DNA from: Curtobacterium sp. MCBA15_012
GTDB taxonomy: Bacteria > Actinomycetota > Actinomycetes > Actinomycetales > Microbacteriaceae
Direction: 5' to 3'
NCBI RefSeq assembly: GCF_001864935.2
Contig: NZ_CP126267.1
Span: forward strand, 930,001 to 994,000
Length of the DNA stretch: 64,000 nucleotides
Of the stretch, positions 17,107 to 25,156 are shown piece by piece. The translations under genes and the position numbers were made by a program. The notes under the pieces were generated by a model that searched no databases, was not told the DNA's origin, and was given only the letters and a program-made list of their open reading frames with translations. Within the stretch, counting starts at the first letter, position 1, and each line of letters opens with the position of its first letter.

Positions 17107-17688
17107 ATGGACACCGGTCTCGTCACGACGTTGATCGTCGTCGGAGTGGTGGTGGTCCTGCTCGTCGTGGTCGGGATCGCCCTCTGGGTGAGCTACCGGT
17201 CCATGGTGTCGCTCCAGGCCCGCGTCGACGGCGCGTGGTCGGACATCGCGGCCCAGCTCGAGCGTCGCGCGGAACTCGTCCCCACGATCGTCGAGACGGT
17301 GCAGGGGTACGCGACCCACGAGAAGGCGGTCTTCGACGACGTCGCTGCGGCGCGGGCGGAGACCCTCCGTGCGACCGACGCCACGAGTGCGTCCACCGCC
17401 GAGGGACACATGCAGAAGGCACTGAAGAGCGTGTTCTCGGTGGCCGAGGGGTACCCGCAGCTGCAGTCGAGCCAGACCTTCCTGCAGCTGCAGTCGGAGC
17501 TCGTCGCGACCGAGGACGGCATCCAGGCTGCCCGCCGCGCCTACAACGGCGGCGTGCGGGAACTGAACACGAAGATCCGCTCGTTCCCGAACTCGGCCTT
17601 CGCCAGGAGCAAGGGCGTGACCGAGGCGCGGTTCTTCGAGACCGCGGAGCCCGCGGCGATCGCGGAACCGCCGCGCGTCCAGTTCTGA
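17107..17688 (+). CDS. lemA: LemA family protein
   Basis: The 193-residue protein has one N-terminal membrane span (about residues 6-30) and a long helical extracytoplasmic domain. The LemA hallmarks are YRSMVSLQARVDGAWSDI, LERRAELVPTIVETVQGY and ARRAYNGGVRELNTKIRSFPN. The biochemical role of the family is unsettled. The ATG is preceded by AGAGGAG, and TAGGAT at ~17027 is a possible -10. It is not followed by the YgcG/TPM gene that often accompanies lemA. Confidence 0.92.
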   Translation: MDTGLVTTLIVVGVVVVLLVVVGIALWVSYRSMVSLQARVDGAWSDIAAQLERRAELVPTIVETVQGYATHEKAVFDDVAAARAETLRATDATSASTAEGHMQKALKSVFSVAEGYPQLQSSQTFLQLQSELVATEDGIQAARRAYNGGVRELNTKIRSFPNSAFARSKGVTEARFFETAEPAAIAEPPRVQF

Positions 17689-17733
17689 CGGGCGGCCGTC
17701 GGAGCTCATCCGTCCGTCGCGGACCGCGGCCGG

Positions 17734-18999
17734 TCAGTCCGCCGTCGGTTCGGGTGCGGGCTCCGCGGCGTCGGTGTCGTCGGCCGACACGTGCGGCACG
17801 AGGGGGACGCCGAGCGCCCCGGCCACCGCGGACGCTGCCGACCCGCGGTCGGTGACCTCGATCCCGTCGAGCCCCTGCCACGCGGCGGCACGCCGGAGCG
17901 CCTCGGCCAGGCGCTCGGCGTCGAGCTGTCCGCCGGGCTCCTGCCAGGCGGTCCGGACGCGGAGCACCCCGCGCTGCCGGTCGCTCTTCAGGTCGACCCG
18001 ACCGGCCAGGCGGTCGTCCTGCAGCACGGGCAGGACGTAGTAGCCGAACACCCGGCGCGGCGCGGGCGTGTAGATCTCGATGCGGTAGTGGAACCCGAAC
18101 ATCCGCTCCGCCCGGCGACGGAACCACACGACGGGGTCGAACGGGCTGAGCAGCGCGTCGGCGTCGATGCGGCGCGGCAGCCGGGCGTCGACGTGCATCC
18201 AGGCGCGGTCCCGCCAGCCCGCCACCTCGACCGGCACGAGCTCGCCGCGGTCGACGAGTTCGGCGATCGCCGCTGCCGTGTCGTCGGCGCGCAGCCGGTG
18301 GTGGTCGGCGATGTCCGCCCGGGTCCCGACGCCGACCGCCCGCGCGGCGCGTCGGACGAGCTCGGTGATCGCGGTGTGCCGGTCCGGGGCGGTCTCGAGG
18401 AACCCGGGCGGCAGGACCTGCTCGGGCAGGGCGTACACGCGCTCGAAGCCCGCCCGTCCGGCGCTCACCACGTCGCCCCAGCGGAAGAGCTGTTCGAGCC
18501 CGGTCTTCACGTCGCTCCACCCCCACCATGGCCCGCGGCGGACGTTCGACTCGTGCTCGACCGCGCTCGCCGGCATCGGCCCCTCGGCCCGGAGCAGCGC
18601 CAGGAGTTCCCGTCGCACCGATGCCGTCCGTTCGACACCCGTGGCGCGGGTGGGCCCGGCGTCCCGTTCGCGGTACGCGTCCATCCGCCAGCGGTACAGC
18701 GGCAGGTCGGCGCGGGGGACGAACGCCGCCTCGTGCGCCCAGTACTCGACGTAGGGGCCGCGACTCGTCATCGTCAGGCGGTCGAGGGCCGACCGGTCGT
18801 AGGCACCGAGCCGGGCGAAGAGCGGCAGGTAGTGCGACCGCTCGAACACGTTCACGGAGTCGATCTGCAGGAGCCCGAGTCGGTGCACGACGGTGTTCAG
18901 CGACCGCGTCCCGACGGTCGCCGGTCGCGGGGCGGCGAAGCCCTGGGCACCGAGCGCGATGCGGCGTGCCTCGGCGGCGGAGAGCGTCGTCCTGACCAT
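17734..18999 (-). CDS. Winged-helix DNA glycosylase family protein (YcaQ/AlkX-like)
   Basis: The 421-residue protein matches the HTH_42/YcaQ family, members of which unhook interstrand crosslinks and excise alkylated bases. Family features are LGLLQIDSVNVFERSHYLP (residues ~36-54), VEYWAHEAAFVP, RGPWWGWSDVKTGLEQLF and LLSPFDPVVWFRRRAERMFGF, then YYVLPVLQ near the C-terminus. The ATG at 18999 starts right at the domain. It is divergent from the AI-2E family gene (94 bp between starts). A role in crosslink repair is inferred from the family only. Confidence 0.88.
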   Translation of the reverse strand: MVRTTLSAAEARRIALGAQGFAAPRPATVGTRSLNTVVHRLGLLQIDSVNVFERSHYLPLFARLGAYDRSALDRLTMTSRGPYVEYWAHEAAFVPRADLPLYRWRMDAYRERDAGPTRATGVERTASVRRELLALLRAEGPMPASAVEHESNVRRGPWWGWSDVKTGLEQLFRWGDVVSAGRAGFERVYALPEQVLPPGFLETAPDRHTAITELVRRAARAVGVGTRADIADHHRLRADDTAAAIAELVDRGELVPVEVAGWRDRAWMHVDARLPRRIDADALLSPFDPVVWFRRRAERMFGFHYRIEIYTPAPRRVFGYYVLPVLQDDRLAGRVDLKSDRQRGVLRVRTAWQEPGGQLDAERLAEALRRAAAWQGLDGIEVTDRGSAASAVAGALGVPLVPHVSADDTDAAEPAPEPTAD

Positions 19000-19093
19000 G
19001 CGCCCGACGCTACCGATCCCCGCCGACACGGGGTGTCCGCGGTGTATGCCGCATCTGGAACGTCCGATCTGTCGCGTCGGTACAGTGGCGGAC

Positions 19094-20332
19094 ATGGCCT
19101 GGGGAAAGAAGACACAGCCCGATCCCGTCGTCGACGAGACGGTGCCCGCGGGCATGCGCATCGCGGGGGCGTGGTCGTGGCGCGTCCTCGTCGTGATCGG
19201 CGTCGTCGCGGTGGTCATCTACCTGGTGACCCTGTTCAGCGAGGTCCTCATCCCGTTCCTGATCGGGATCGTCGTCGCGGCGCTGCTCGTGCCGCTGTCG
19301 AACTGGATGCAGCGCCACCACGTGCCGAAGTGGGTCGCCGTGGTCGTGAGCCTGGTCGGCGGCCTCGCCGCCGTCACCGGCCTCGTCTGGCTCGTCGTCG
19401 ACCAGATCGCCGCGTCCTACCCCTCGCTGCGCGAACGGACCCTGTCGCAGTACGACACCATCCGCGACTTCGTGATGAACTCGGGCCTCGGCATCAGCCA
19501 GGACGACGTCAACCGGTACCTGAACCAGGCCACCGACTGGCTCTCGAGCAACTCCGGCTCGATCCTGTCCGGCGTCGCCAGTGCCGGCTCGTCGCTCACG
19601 CACCTGCTCGCCGGGCTGTTCGTCGTGATCTTCACCACGATCTTCCTGCTCATCGACGGCAAGAACGTCTGGCGCTGGACCGTGCGCCTCTTCCCGAAGA
19701 ACGCGCGCTCGGCCATCGACGGCGCCGGTGTCGCCGGGTGGACCACCCTGACGAGCTTCATCCGCGTGCAGATCTTCGTGGCCTTCGTCGACGCCGTCGG
19801 CATCGGCATCGGCGCCGCCGCCCTGCAGCTGCCGCTCGTCATCCCGATCGCGGTGTTCGTCTTCCTCGGCGCGTTCATCCCGGTCGTCGGTGCGATCGTG
19901 ACCGGCTTCCTGGCCGTCTTCATCGCCCTCATCTTCAACGGGTGGGTGGCCGCGGTCATCATGCTCGGCGTGATCCTCGTCGTGCAGCAGGTCGAGGGGC
20001 ACATCCTGCAGCCGCTCGTCATGGGCAGCGCGGTCAAGGTGCACCCGCTCGCCGTGGTCCTCGGCGTCACGGCCGCGTCCGGGCTCGCCGGCATCGCCGG
20101 GGCGTTCTTCGCCGTGCCCCTCATCGCCACCGTCAACTCGATGGTCACGACGATCGCGAGCGGCCGGTGGAAGGGCCTCGACTCCGACCACGTGCTCGAG
20201 GCGAAGCAGCGCGACCACCACGCGAGCGTCGAGGCGAAGCGGAAGCGGAAGTGGCGGAAGCGGCACCCCGACGGCGTGCCCGCTCCGGGCAGCGACGAGC
20301 AGCCGACGGCCACGAAGGGCACGGCAGGCTGA
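19094..20332 (+). CDS. AI-2E family transporter
   Basis: The 412-residue inner membrane protein of the AI-2E exporter family (PF01594) has about eight spans. Characteristic sequences are SEVLIPFLIGIVVAALLVPL, a variable soluble loop (residues ~110-170), PIAVFVFLGAFIPVVGAI, and VVQQVEGHILQPLVMGSAV followed by HPLAVVLGV. The last ~60 residues are basic and hydrophilic. Substrates vary in this family, so autoinducer transport is not implied. ATG 19094 lies 7 nt after TACAGT, probably leaderless. A hairpin follows the stop. Confidence 0.9.
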   Translation: MAWGKKTQPDPVVDETVPAGMRIAGAWSWRVLVVIGVVAVVIYLVTLFSEVLIPFLIGIVVAALLVPLSNWMQRHHVPKWVAVVVSLVGGLAAVTGLVWLVVDQIAASYPSLRERTLSQYDTIRDFVMNSGLGISQDDVNRYLNQATDWLSSNSGSILSGVASAGSSLTHLLAGLFVVIFTTIFLLIDGKNVWRWTVRLFPKNARSAIDGAGVAGWTTLTSFIRVQIFVAFVDAVGIGIGAAALQLPLVIPIAVFVFLGAFIPVVGAIVTGFLAVFIALIFNGWVAAVIMLGVILVVQQVEGHILQPLVMGSAVKVHPLAVVLGVTAASGLAGIAGAFFAVPLIATVNSMVTTIASGRWKGLDSDHVLEAKQRDHHASVEAKRKRKWRKRHPDGVPAPGSDEQPTATKGTAG

Positions 20333-20348
20333 CCTCCGGCACGACCCG

Positions 20349-20374
20349 CTGTGGACGGCTGAGTCCGTCCACAG
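20349..20374 (+). terminator. Terminator after the AI-2E family gene
   Basis: The perfect 10-bp arms CTGTGGACGG and CCGTCCACAG enclose a 6-nt loop, 16 bp after the stop. Confidence 0.75.
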
Positions 20375-20424
20375 ATCCGTGTCACGAGTTCGCCGCACCG
20401 GCCCCGAACGACGATGATGGGTCC

Positions 20425-21684
20425 GTGACCGACACCAGCGTGCCCCAGCAGCAGACCGCCGCGTTCCCGACGCTCGCGGACATCGAGGCCGCCCGACGCA
20501 CCATCGCCGGGGTCGCCCGGGTGACACCGATGGAGACCTCGGAGTTCCTCGCGGGACTGCTCGGGTCCCCGGTGCACCTGAAGTGCGAGAACCTGCAGCG
20601 GACCGGGGCGTACAAGCTCCGCGGTGCGTACAACCGGCTCGCGGCGCTCAGCCCCGAGGAGCGTGCCGCGGGCGTGGTGGCCGCGAGCGCCGGCAACCAC
20701 GCCCAGGGCGTCGCCCTCGCGGCTCGCGAGCTCGGCATCCCCGCAACGATCTTCACCCCGGTCGGCGTCGCCCTGCCGAAGCTCCAGGCCACCCGCCACT
20801 ACGGTGCCGAGGTCGTCCTGCGCGGCCACTCCGTCGAGGAAGCCCTGAGCGCCGCCAAGGAGTTCTCGAACCGCACCGGCGCGGTCTTCATCCCGCCGTT
20901 CGACCACCCCGCGGTGATCGCAGGGCAGGGCACCCTCGGGCTCGAGATCCTCGACCAGGTGCCGGACGTCGACACGGTCGTCGTGCCGATCGGTGGCGGC
21001 GGGGTCATCTCCGGGATCGCGCTCGCGGTCAAGGGCACCGCCGAGCGCCTCGGTCGCGAGATCCGGGTGATCGGGGTCCAGGCCGAGAACGCCGCGGCCT
21101 ACCCGTCCTCGATCAGCGCGGGTGAGCCGGTCACCGTGACCACCCGACCGACCATCGCCGACGGCATCGCGGTGGCCCGACCGGGTGACATGAACTTCCC
21201 GATCATCCGCGACCACGTCGACGAGATCGTCACCGTCTCCGACGACGACACCGCACGGGCGCTCCTGGTCCTGCTCGAACGGGCGAAGCTCGTCGTCGAG
21301 GCCGCCGGTGCGGTCGGCGTCGCCGCGATCATGTCGGGCGCGGTCCGCGACACCGGGCGCACCGTGGTGCTCCTCAGTGGCGGCAACATCGACCCGCTGA
21401 TGATGGAGCGCGTGATCACGCGCGGACTCGTCGCCGCGTCGCGCTACATCGGCATCCGGATCATGCTGCCGGACCGTCCGGGCCAGCTCGCCCGCGTCGC
21501 CCAGGTCATCTCCGACGCGGGGGCGAACGTGGTCGAGGTCCTGCACACCCGGCACGGCCAGGGGCTCGTCATCAACGAGGTCGCCCTCGACCTGTCGATC
21601 GAGGCCCGCGGTCCCGAGCACGCGCAGGAGGTCATGCAGCGCCTGCACGAGGTCGGGTTCCAGCCGGAGCTGCTCGAGCACTGA
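20425..21684 (+). CDS. ilvA: Threonine ammonia-lyase (threonine dehydratase)
   Basis: The 419-residue PLP enzyme deaminates threonine to 2-oxobutanoate, the first step toward isoleucine. PLP Lys64 is in QRTGAYKLRGAYN, the phosphate loop is IGGGGVISG, and the C-terminal ~75 residues (IMLPDRPGQLARVAQVI) form a single ACT-like domain. This short, single-ACT type occurs in both biosynthetic and catabolic enzymes, so which role applies is not settled by sequence. The GTG 20425 start fits the domain. Its stop codon lies inside the first copy of the repeat at 21676. Confidence 0.93.
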   Translation: MTDTSVPQQQTAAFPTLADIEAARRTIAGVARVTPMETSEFLAGLLGSPVHLKCENLQRTGAYKLRGAYNRLAALSPEERAAGVVAASAGNHAQGVALAARELGIPATIFTPVGVALPKLQATRHYGAEVVLRGHSVEEALSAAKEFSNRTGAVFIPPFDHPAVIAGQGTLGLEILDQVPDVDTVVVPIGGGGVISGIALAVKGTAERLGREIRVIGVQAENAAAYPSSISAGEPVTVTTRPTIADGIAVARPGDMNFPIIRDHVDEIVTVSDDDTARALLVLLERAKLVVEAAGAVGVAAIMSGAVRDTGRTVVLLSGGNIDPLMMERVITRGLVAASRYIGIRIMLPDRPGQLARVAQVISDAGANVVEVLHTRHGQGLVINEVALDLSIEARGPEHAQEVMQRLHEVGFQPELLEH

Positions 21685-21860
21685 CGCGTGCCGCCCGGGG
21701 AGCACTGACGCGTGCCGCCCGAGCAACACTGACCCGTGCCGCCCGAGATCGACGCGCCCCGCCGGAGGAGCACTGACGCGTGCCGCCCGAGACCGACGCG
21801 CCCCGCCCACCAACGACGACGCGCCCCGCCCACGAACGACGACGCGCCCCGCCGGAGCGG
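21676..21860. repeat. Two interleaved short tandem repeat types after ilvA
   Basis: The unit GAGCACTGACGCGTGCCGCC occurs at about 21676, 21699 and 21768, with a variant (ACACTGACCCGTGCCGCCC) at about 21726. The first copy overlaps the last codons and TGA of ilvA. A second unit, GACGCGCCCCGCC, occurs at about 21750, 21794, 21817 and 21840. The whole gap to greA (204 bp) consists of these repeats. No gene is visible. Confidence 0.8.
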
Positions 21861-21888
21861 AGCGCGTCGTCAGGTGCTGCGGCGGAGC

Positions 21889-22377
21889 CTACGGCTCGTA
21901 GCGCTCGACCTTCGTCACCTCGACGGCGATCTCCTTGCCGTTCGGCGCCGTGTACGTCGTCGTGTCACCGGCGCGCAGGCCGACGATCGCGGCGCCGACC
22001 GGGCTGACCGGGCTGTACACCGTGAGGTCCGAGCCGTCGGCCACGATCTCGCGGTTGCCGACGAGGAAGGTCGACTCGTCGCCGGCGATCACCGCGGTGA
22101 CGACGGTGCCCGGCTCGACGGTGCCGTCGAAGTCGGCCTCGCCCACGGTCGCGTGCTTGAGGAGTTCGGTGAGCTGGCGGATGCGCGCCTCGATCTTGCC
22201 CTGCTCGTCCTTGGCGGCGTGGTAGCCGCCGTTCTCCTTGAGGTCGCCCTCCTCGCGAGCCGCCTCGATGCGGTCCGCGATCTCCTTGCGGGCCGGGCCG
22301 GAGAGCTGCTCGAGCTCGGCCGTCAGACGGTCGTGCGCCTCCTGGGTCAGCCAGGTGACCTGGGGGTCGTTGCTCAT
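21889..22377 (-). CDS. greA: Transcription elongation factor GreA
   Basis: The 162-residue factor stimulates RNA polymerase to cleave backtracked RNA. The N-terminal coiled coil carries the acidic tip (REEGDLKENGGYHAAKDEQ, residues ~42-60), and the C-terminal globular domain has VYSPVSPVGAAIVGLRAGD. Size and motifs fit the actinobacterial family. The ATG 22377 has GAAGGGA upstream. The DUF4307 gene lies 67 bp upstream on the same strand. Confidence 0.96.
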   Translation of the reverse strand: MSNDPQVTWLTQEAHDRLTAELEQLSGPARKEIADRIEAAREEGDLKENGGYHAAKDEQGKIEARIRQLTELLKHATVGEADFDGTVEPGTVVTAVIAGDESTFLVGNREIVADGSDLTVYSPVSPVGAAIVGLRAGDTTTYTAPNGKEIAVEVTKVERYEP

Positions 22378-22444
22378 GTGGGTTCCCTTCGACAGAGAAC
22401 GAGACCGGCCGGTGTGGCCGGTCTCGCTCGCGAATCAGACGAGT

Positions 22445-22888
22445 CTAGGGAACCCAGCAGTCGTGGATCAAGCCGGTCACGCCGCGAGTCGCCGTGTTGA
22501 CCTCGGTCGTGACGGTGCGGGTGCGCTGGTCCGACGGCGGCAGGGTGATGACCTTCCACCCGACGATCGCGTACCCCTTGTCGAGCACCTGCACGGCGCA
22601 CTTCGCCTCGGTCCCGGGGTCGACCGAGACCTGCGAGTGCACGACGGTCTGGTGCTCGGAGACGACGGTGTACCCAACCTCGGTGTTGTCGAGGCCGTGC
22701 GAGCTCTGGTCGAGACCGGCCCAGATCACCCATGCGGCGAACACGACGACGATGGCGGCCGCCGCGACCACGCCGAACAGTCGGGAGCGCTTGCGGCGGT
22801 CCGGGGTGCGTCCGTACCGGTCGTCCAGTGCGGCGGTGCCGGTGGGACGCGCGGTCGTGGACGCGTCGGGTGCAAGCGGTTCGGACAG
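22445..22888 (-). CDS. DUF4307 membrane-anchored protein
   Basis: The ~147-residue protein has a ~40-residue cytoplasmic N-terminus with LDDRYGRTPDRRKRSRLF, one membrane span (GVVAAAAIVVVFAAWVIWAG) and an extracytoplasmic DUF4307 domain containing a Cys pair (AKCAVQVLDKG, then IHDCWVP). The start is uncertain. AGGAG stands 7 nt before a CTG at 22888, which would begin SEPLAPDAS. The nearest GTG (22981) lacks a ribosome binding site and adds a non-family stretch. Function is unknown. Confidence 0.8.
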   Translation of the reverse strand: MSEPLAPDASTTARPTGTAALDDRYGRTPDRRKRSRLFGVVAAAAIVVVFAAWVIWAGLDQSSHGLDNTEVGYTVVSEHQTVVHSQVSVDPGTEAKCAVQVLDKGYAIVGWKVITLPPSDQRTRTVTTEVNTATRGVTGLIHDCWVP

Positions 22889-23055
22889 TTCGGGGCTCCT
22901 GGGGTGATTATCCTGATCCCAGGGTAGTTCACGCCCCGCTGTGTGCCGCCCGGGTCCCCGGACACCGTCGGTGTGCGTCACGTCCCGGTGGTGCCGCCCG
23001 TGCGACGCCGCCCGACACCCCACCACCGTCCCGCTCGCCACCCGTGAGGATCACC

Positions 23056-23946
23056 GTGCCGTACCGCCTGCTGGCCGTCCACGCCCACCCCGACGACGAG
23101 TCGAGCAAGGGGGCGGCGACCGCGGCCCGGTACGTCGCCGAGGGCCACCAGGTCCTCGTCGTGTCGTGCACCGGCGGCGAGGCCGGCGACGTCCTCAACG
23201 AGCAGCTCGGCGAGCCGGCGACCACGCGCGCGCACCGCGACATGGCGGGCTACCGGCGGACCGAGATGGCCGCCGCGCAGGCCGCGCTCGGCATCGACCA
23301 CCTCTGGCTCGGCTACCACGACTCCGGGCTGCCCGACGCCGAGAAGGGTGAGACGGTGCGACCCGGGACCTTCTCGACCGTCCCGCTCGAGTACTCGACC
23401 GAGGCGCTCGTCCGCGTGGTCCGTCGATTCCGTCCGCACGTGCTCGTCACGTACGACGAGAACGGCGGGTACCCGCACCCCGACCACATCCGCACGCACG
23501 AGGTCTCCGTGGCCGCCTGGCGCGACGCCGCCGACCCGGCGAAGTACCCGGACGCGGGGGAGCCGTGGGAGGTCGCGAAGCTCTACTACGAGCGCACGAT
23601 GAACCCCCGCCGCTTCCGCACGATCTTCGAGGCCCTGCAGGAACGCGAGCCCGACAGCCCGGCGCTCGGTGAACTCCGCGAGTGGGTGGAGCGGTTCGCC
23701 GACCGGCCCGACCTCGCGACGACCCACGTCGACGTGCACGAGTACTTCGACGCCCGTGACGCCGCCCTGCGCGCGCACGCGAGCCAGGTGCCGCCGGACA
23801 GCGCGTTCTTCTACTGGCCGAACGACCTCCTCGCGACCGTCTGGCCGACCGAGGACTACCAGCTCGTCGAGGCCCGCGTGCCCACCGAGTTGCCCGAGTC
23901 CGACCTCTTCGCCGGGATCCCGGCAGACCAGGAGCACGCCGCGTGA
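23056..23946 (+). CDS. mca: Mycothiol S-conjugate amidase
   Basis: The 296-residue zinc hydrolase cleaves mycothiol conjugates of electrophiles to a mercapturic acid plus GlcN-inositol. The LmbE-type zinc motif HAHPDDES (His11, Asp14) and a second NGGYPHPDHIRTHEVS near residue 140 are clear. The length matches Mca rather than the shorter MshB deacetylase. Two in-frame GTGs exist; 23056 is preferred because GAGG precedes it at normal distance. It supports a mycothiol-using actinobacterium. A small membrane gene overlaps its stop. Confidence 0.93.
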   Translation: MPYRLLAVHAHPDDESSKGAATAARYVAEGHQVLVVSCTGGEAGDVLNEQLGEPATTRAHRDMAGYRRTEMAAAQAALGIDHLWLGYHDSGLPDAEKGETVRPGTFSTVPLEYSTEALVRVVRRFRPHVLVTYDENGGYPHPDHIRTHEVSVAAWRDAADPAKYPDAGEPWEVAKLYYERTMNPRRFRTIFEALQEREPDSPALGELREWVERFADRPDLATTHVDVHEYFDARDAALRAHASQVPPDSAFFYWPNDLLATVWPTEDYQLVEARVPTELPESDLFAGIPADQEHAA

Positions 23947-24236
23947 GCACCATCCTGACGGCCCTCGCCGCCGCCGCACCGAGCCCGAGCCCGTCGGTCG
24001 TCCCCGACGTCGACGTCACCCCCGGGGTCGTCGGCTTCATCGCGATCGCGGTGGTCGCCGTCGTGACGATCTTCCTCGTCGTCGACATGACGCGACGCAT
24101 CCGTCGCACCCGCTACCGCGCCGAGGTGCGCGAGCGGCTCGAGGCCGGCGACACCGGTGCCGTGACGGACGAGCCGGAGCGGCGTGCGGCCGAGGACGGC
24201 CGGGCCGACGTCGGCGACGACACCGAACGCGGCTAG
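23943..24236 (+). CDS. Conserved small membrane protein downstream of mca
   Basis: The 97-residue product has an Ala/Pro-rich N-terminus, one membrane span (GVVGFIAIAVVAVVTIFLVVD with its flanks, residues ~28-49), an Arg-rich inner segment (MTRRIRRTRYRAEVRERL) and an acidic tail. The GTG start overlaps the mca TGA by 4 nt, implying translational coupling. The gene is reported in this position next to mca in many actinobacteria as a hypothetical protein; that is recollection rather than a search result. Function is unknown. Confidence 0.8.
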   Translation: MSTILTALAAAAPSPSPSVVPDVDVTPGVVGFIAIAVVAVVTIFLVVDMTRRIRRTRYRAEVRERLEAGDTGAVTDEPERRAAEDGRADVGDDTERG

Positions 24237-24246
24237 TCGCGACCCG

Positions 24247-24298
24247 GTGACGGACGGGAGGCGCGTGGCGGGCCCGCCACGCGCCTCCCGTCCGTCAC
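24247..24298. repeat. Perfect 52-bp palindrome of the GGGAGGCGCG family
   Basis: Two 26-bp arms meet without a loop at 24272/24273 (centre GTGGCGGG|CCCGCCAC). Outside the centre they carry the family sequence GACGGGAGGCGCG. It starts 11 bp after the stop of the gene ending at 24236 and faces the convergent hemolysin III family gene, so it may terminate both. Confidence 0.9.
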
Positions 24299-24375
24299 GT
24301 GGTCCCGAGCGGTCGTGACCGGTGGCGCCCCGGGGACGGCCCGGTCCGTGAGGACCGTCGGAACGGTGGTCCGGG

Positions 24376-25077
24376 TCAGCGCACCGGGTGCAGCGCCACG
24401 ATGAGCACGCCGACCCACTGGGCGGCGAACGCGACCACGGTCAGCGCGTGGAAGACCTCGTGGAACCCGAACACGGTCGGCGCCGGGTCGGGACGCTTGA
24501 AGCCGTACACGAGCGCACCGACGACGTACGCGAGGCCGCCGGACAGCACGAGCACGGTCATCGGGACGCTCGCGGCGAAGAACTGCGGCAGGAGCCCGAG
24601 CGCCGCGCACCCGAGGACCAGGTAGATCGGCACGTAGAGCCAGCGCGGGGCACCGATCCACAGGACCCGGAACGCGATGCCGAGCGCGGCCCCCGTCCAC
24701 ATCACCCAGAGCACGACCACCATGAGCTGGTGGGGCAGGGCGCAGATCGCGATCGGCGTGTAGGTGCCCGCGATGAGCAGCAGGATGTTCGTGTGGTCGA
24801 TCCGCTTGAGGACGGCCTTCACCCGCGGTCCCCAGGGGAACCGGTGGTAGGTCGCGGAGACGCCGAACATCAGCAGGGACGTCGCCATGAACACGGCGCT
24901 GCCGGCCTTCGCCGCCGCGCTGTCGGCCAGGGTGACGAGCACGACGCCCATCGCGACCGCGACGGGGAACGTGCCGAGGTGGATCCACCCACGCCAGGCC
25001 GGCCGGGGTGCCTCCTGCGCGGCGGAGGCCTCCTCGGTGAACGGGACGTGGGGGAGGGTCGCGGTCTCGTCCTGCAT
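24376..25077 (-). CDS. Hemolysin III (TrhA/YqfA) family membrane protein
   Basis: The 233-residue seven-span protein is of the PAQR-like hemolysin III family. Family residues include SATYHRFPWGPR (His), IDHTNILLLIAGTYTPIA and FGFHEVFHALTVVAF with the conserved His pair, which may bind zinc. In bacteria the family is linked to membrane homeostasis; direct haemolysis is not implied. The ATG 25077 gives the usual length. It lies divergent from the cis-prenyltransferase gene, a frequent actinobacterial pairing. Confidence 0.92.
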   Translation of the reverse strand: MQDETATLPHVPFTEEASAAQEAPRPAWRGWIHLGTFPVAVAMGVVLVTLADSAAAKAGSAVFMATSLLMFGVSATYHRFPWGPRVKAVLKRIDHTNILLLIAGTYTPIAICALPHQLMVVVLWVMWTGAALGIAFRVLWIGAPRWLYVPIYLVLGCAALGLLPQFFAASVPMTVLVLSGGLAYVVGALVYGFKRPDPAPTVFGFHEVFHALTVVAFAAQWVGVLIVALHPVR

Positions 25078-25156
25078 GGGACGACACAGTAGGGGCGCTG
25101 GCCGAACGGCAGCCGAGCATCGCACGGACGGCGCGACGGTGCACTACAGTCGTGCC

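Noticed and set aside
19094..20332. Quorum-sensing autoinducer exporter
   Set aside because: The family name does not establish the substrate, and no luxS or quorum gene is in the window.
21676..21860. CRISPR array between ilvA and greA
   Set aside because: Units are unequally spaced, spacers are absent or tiny, and no cas gene is present.
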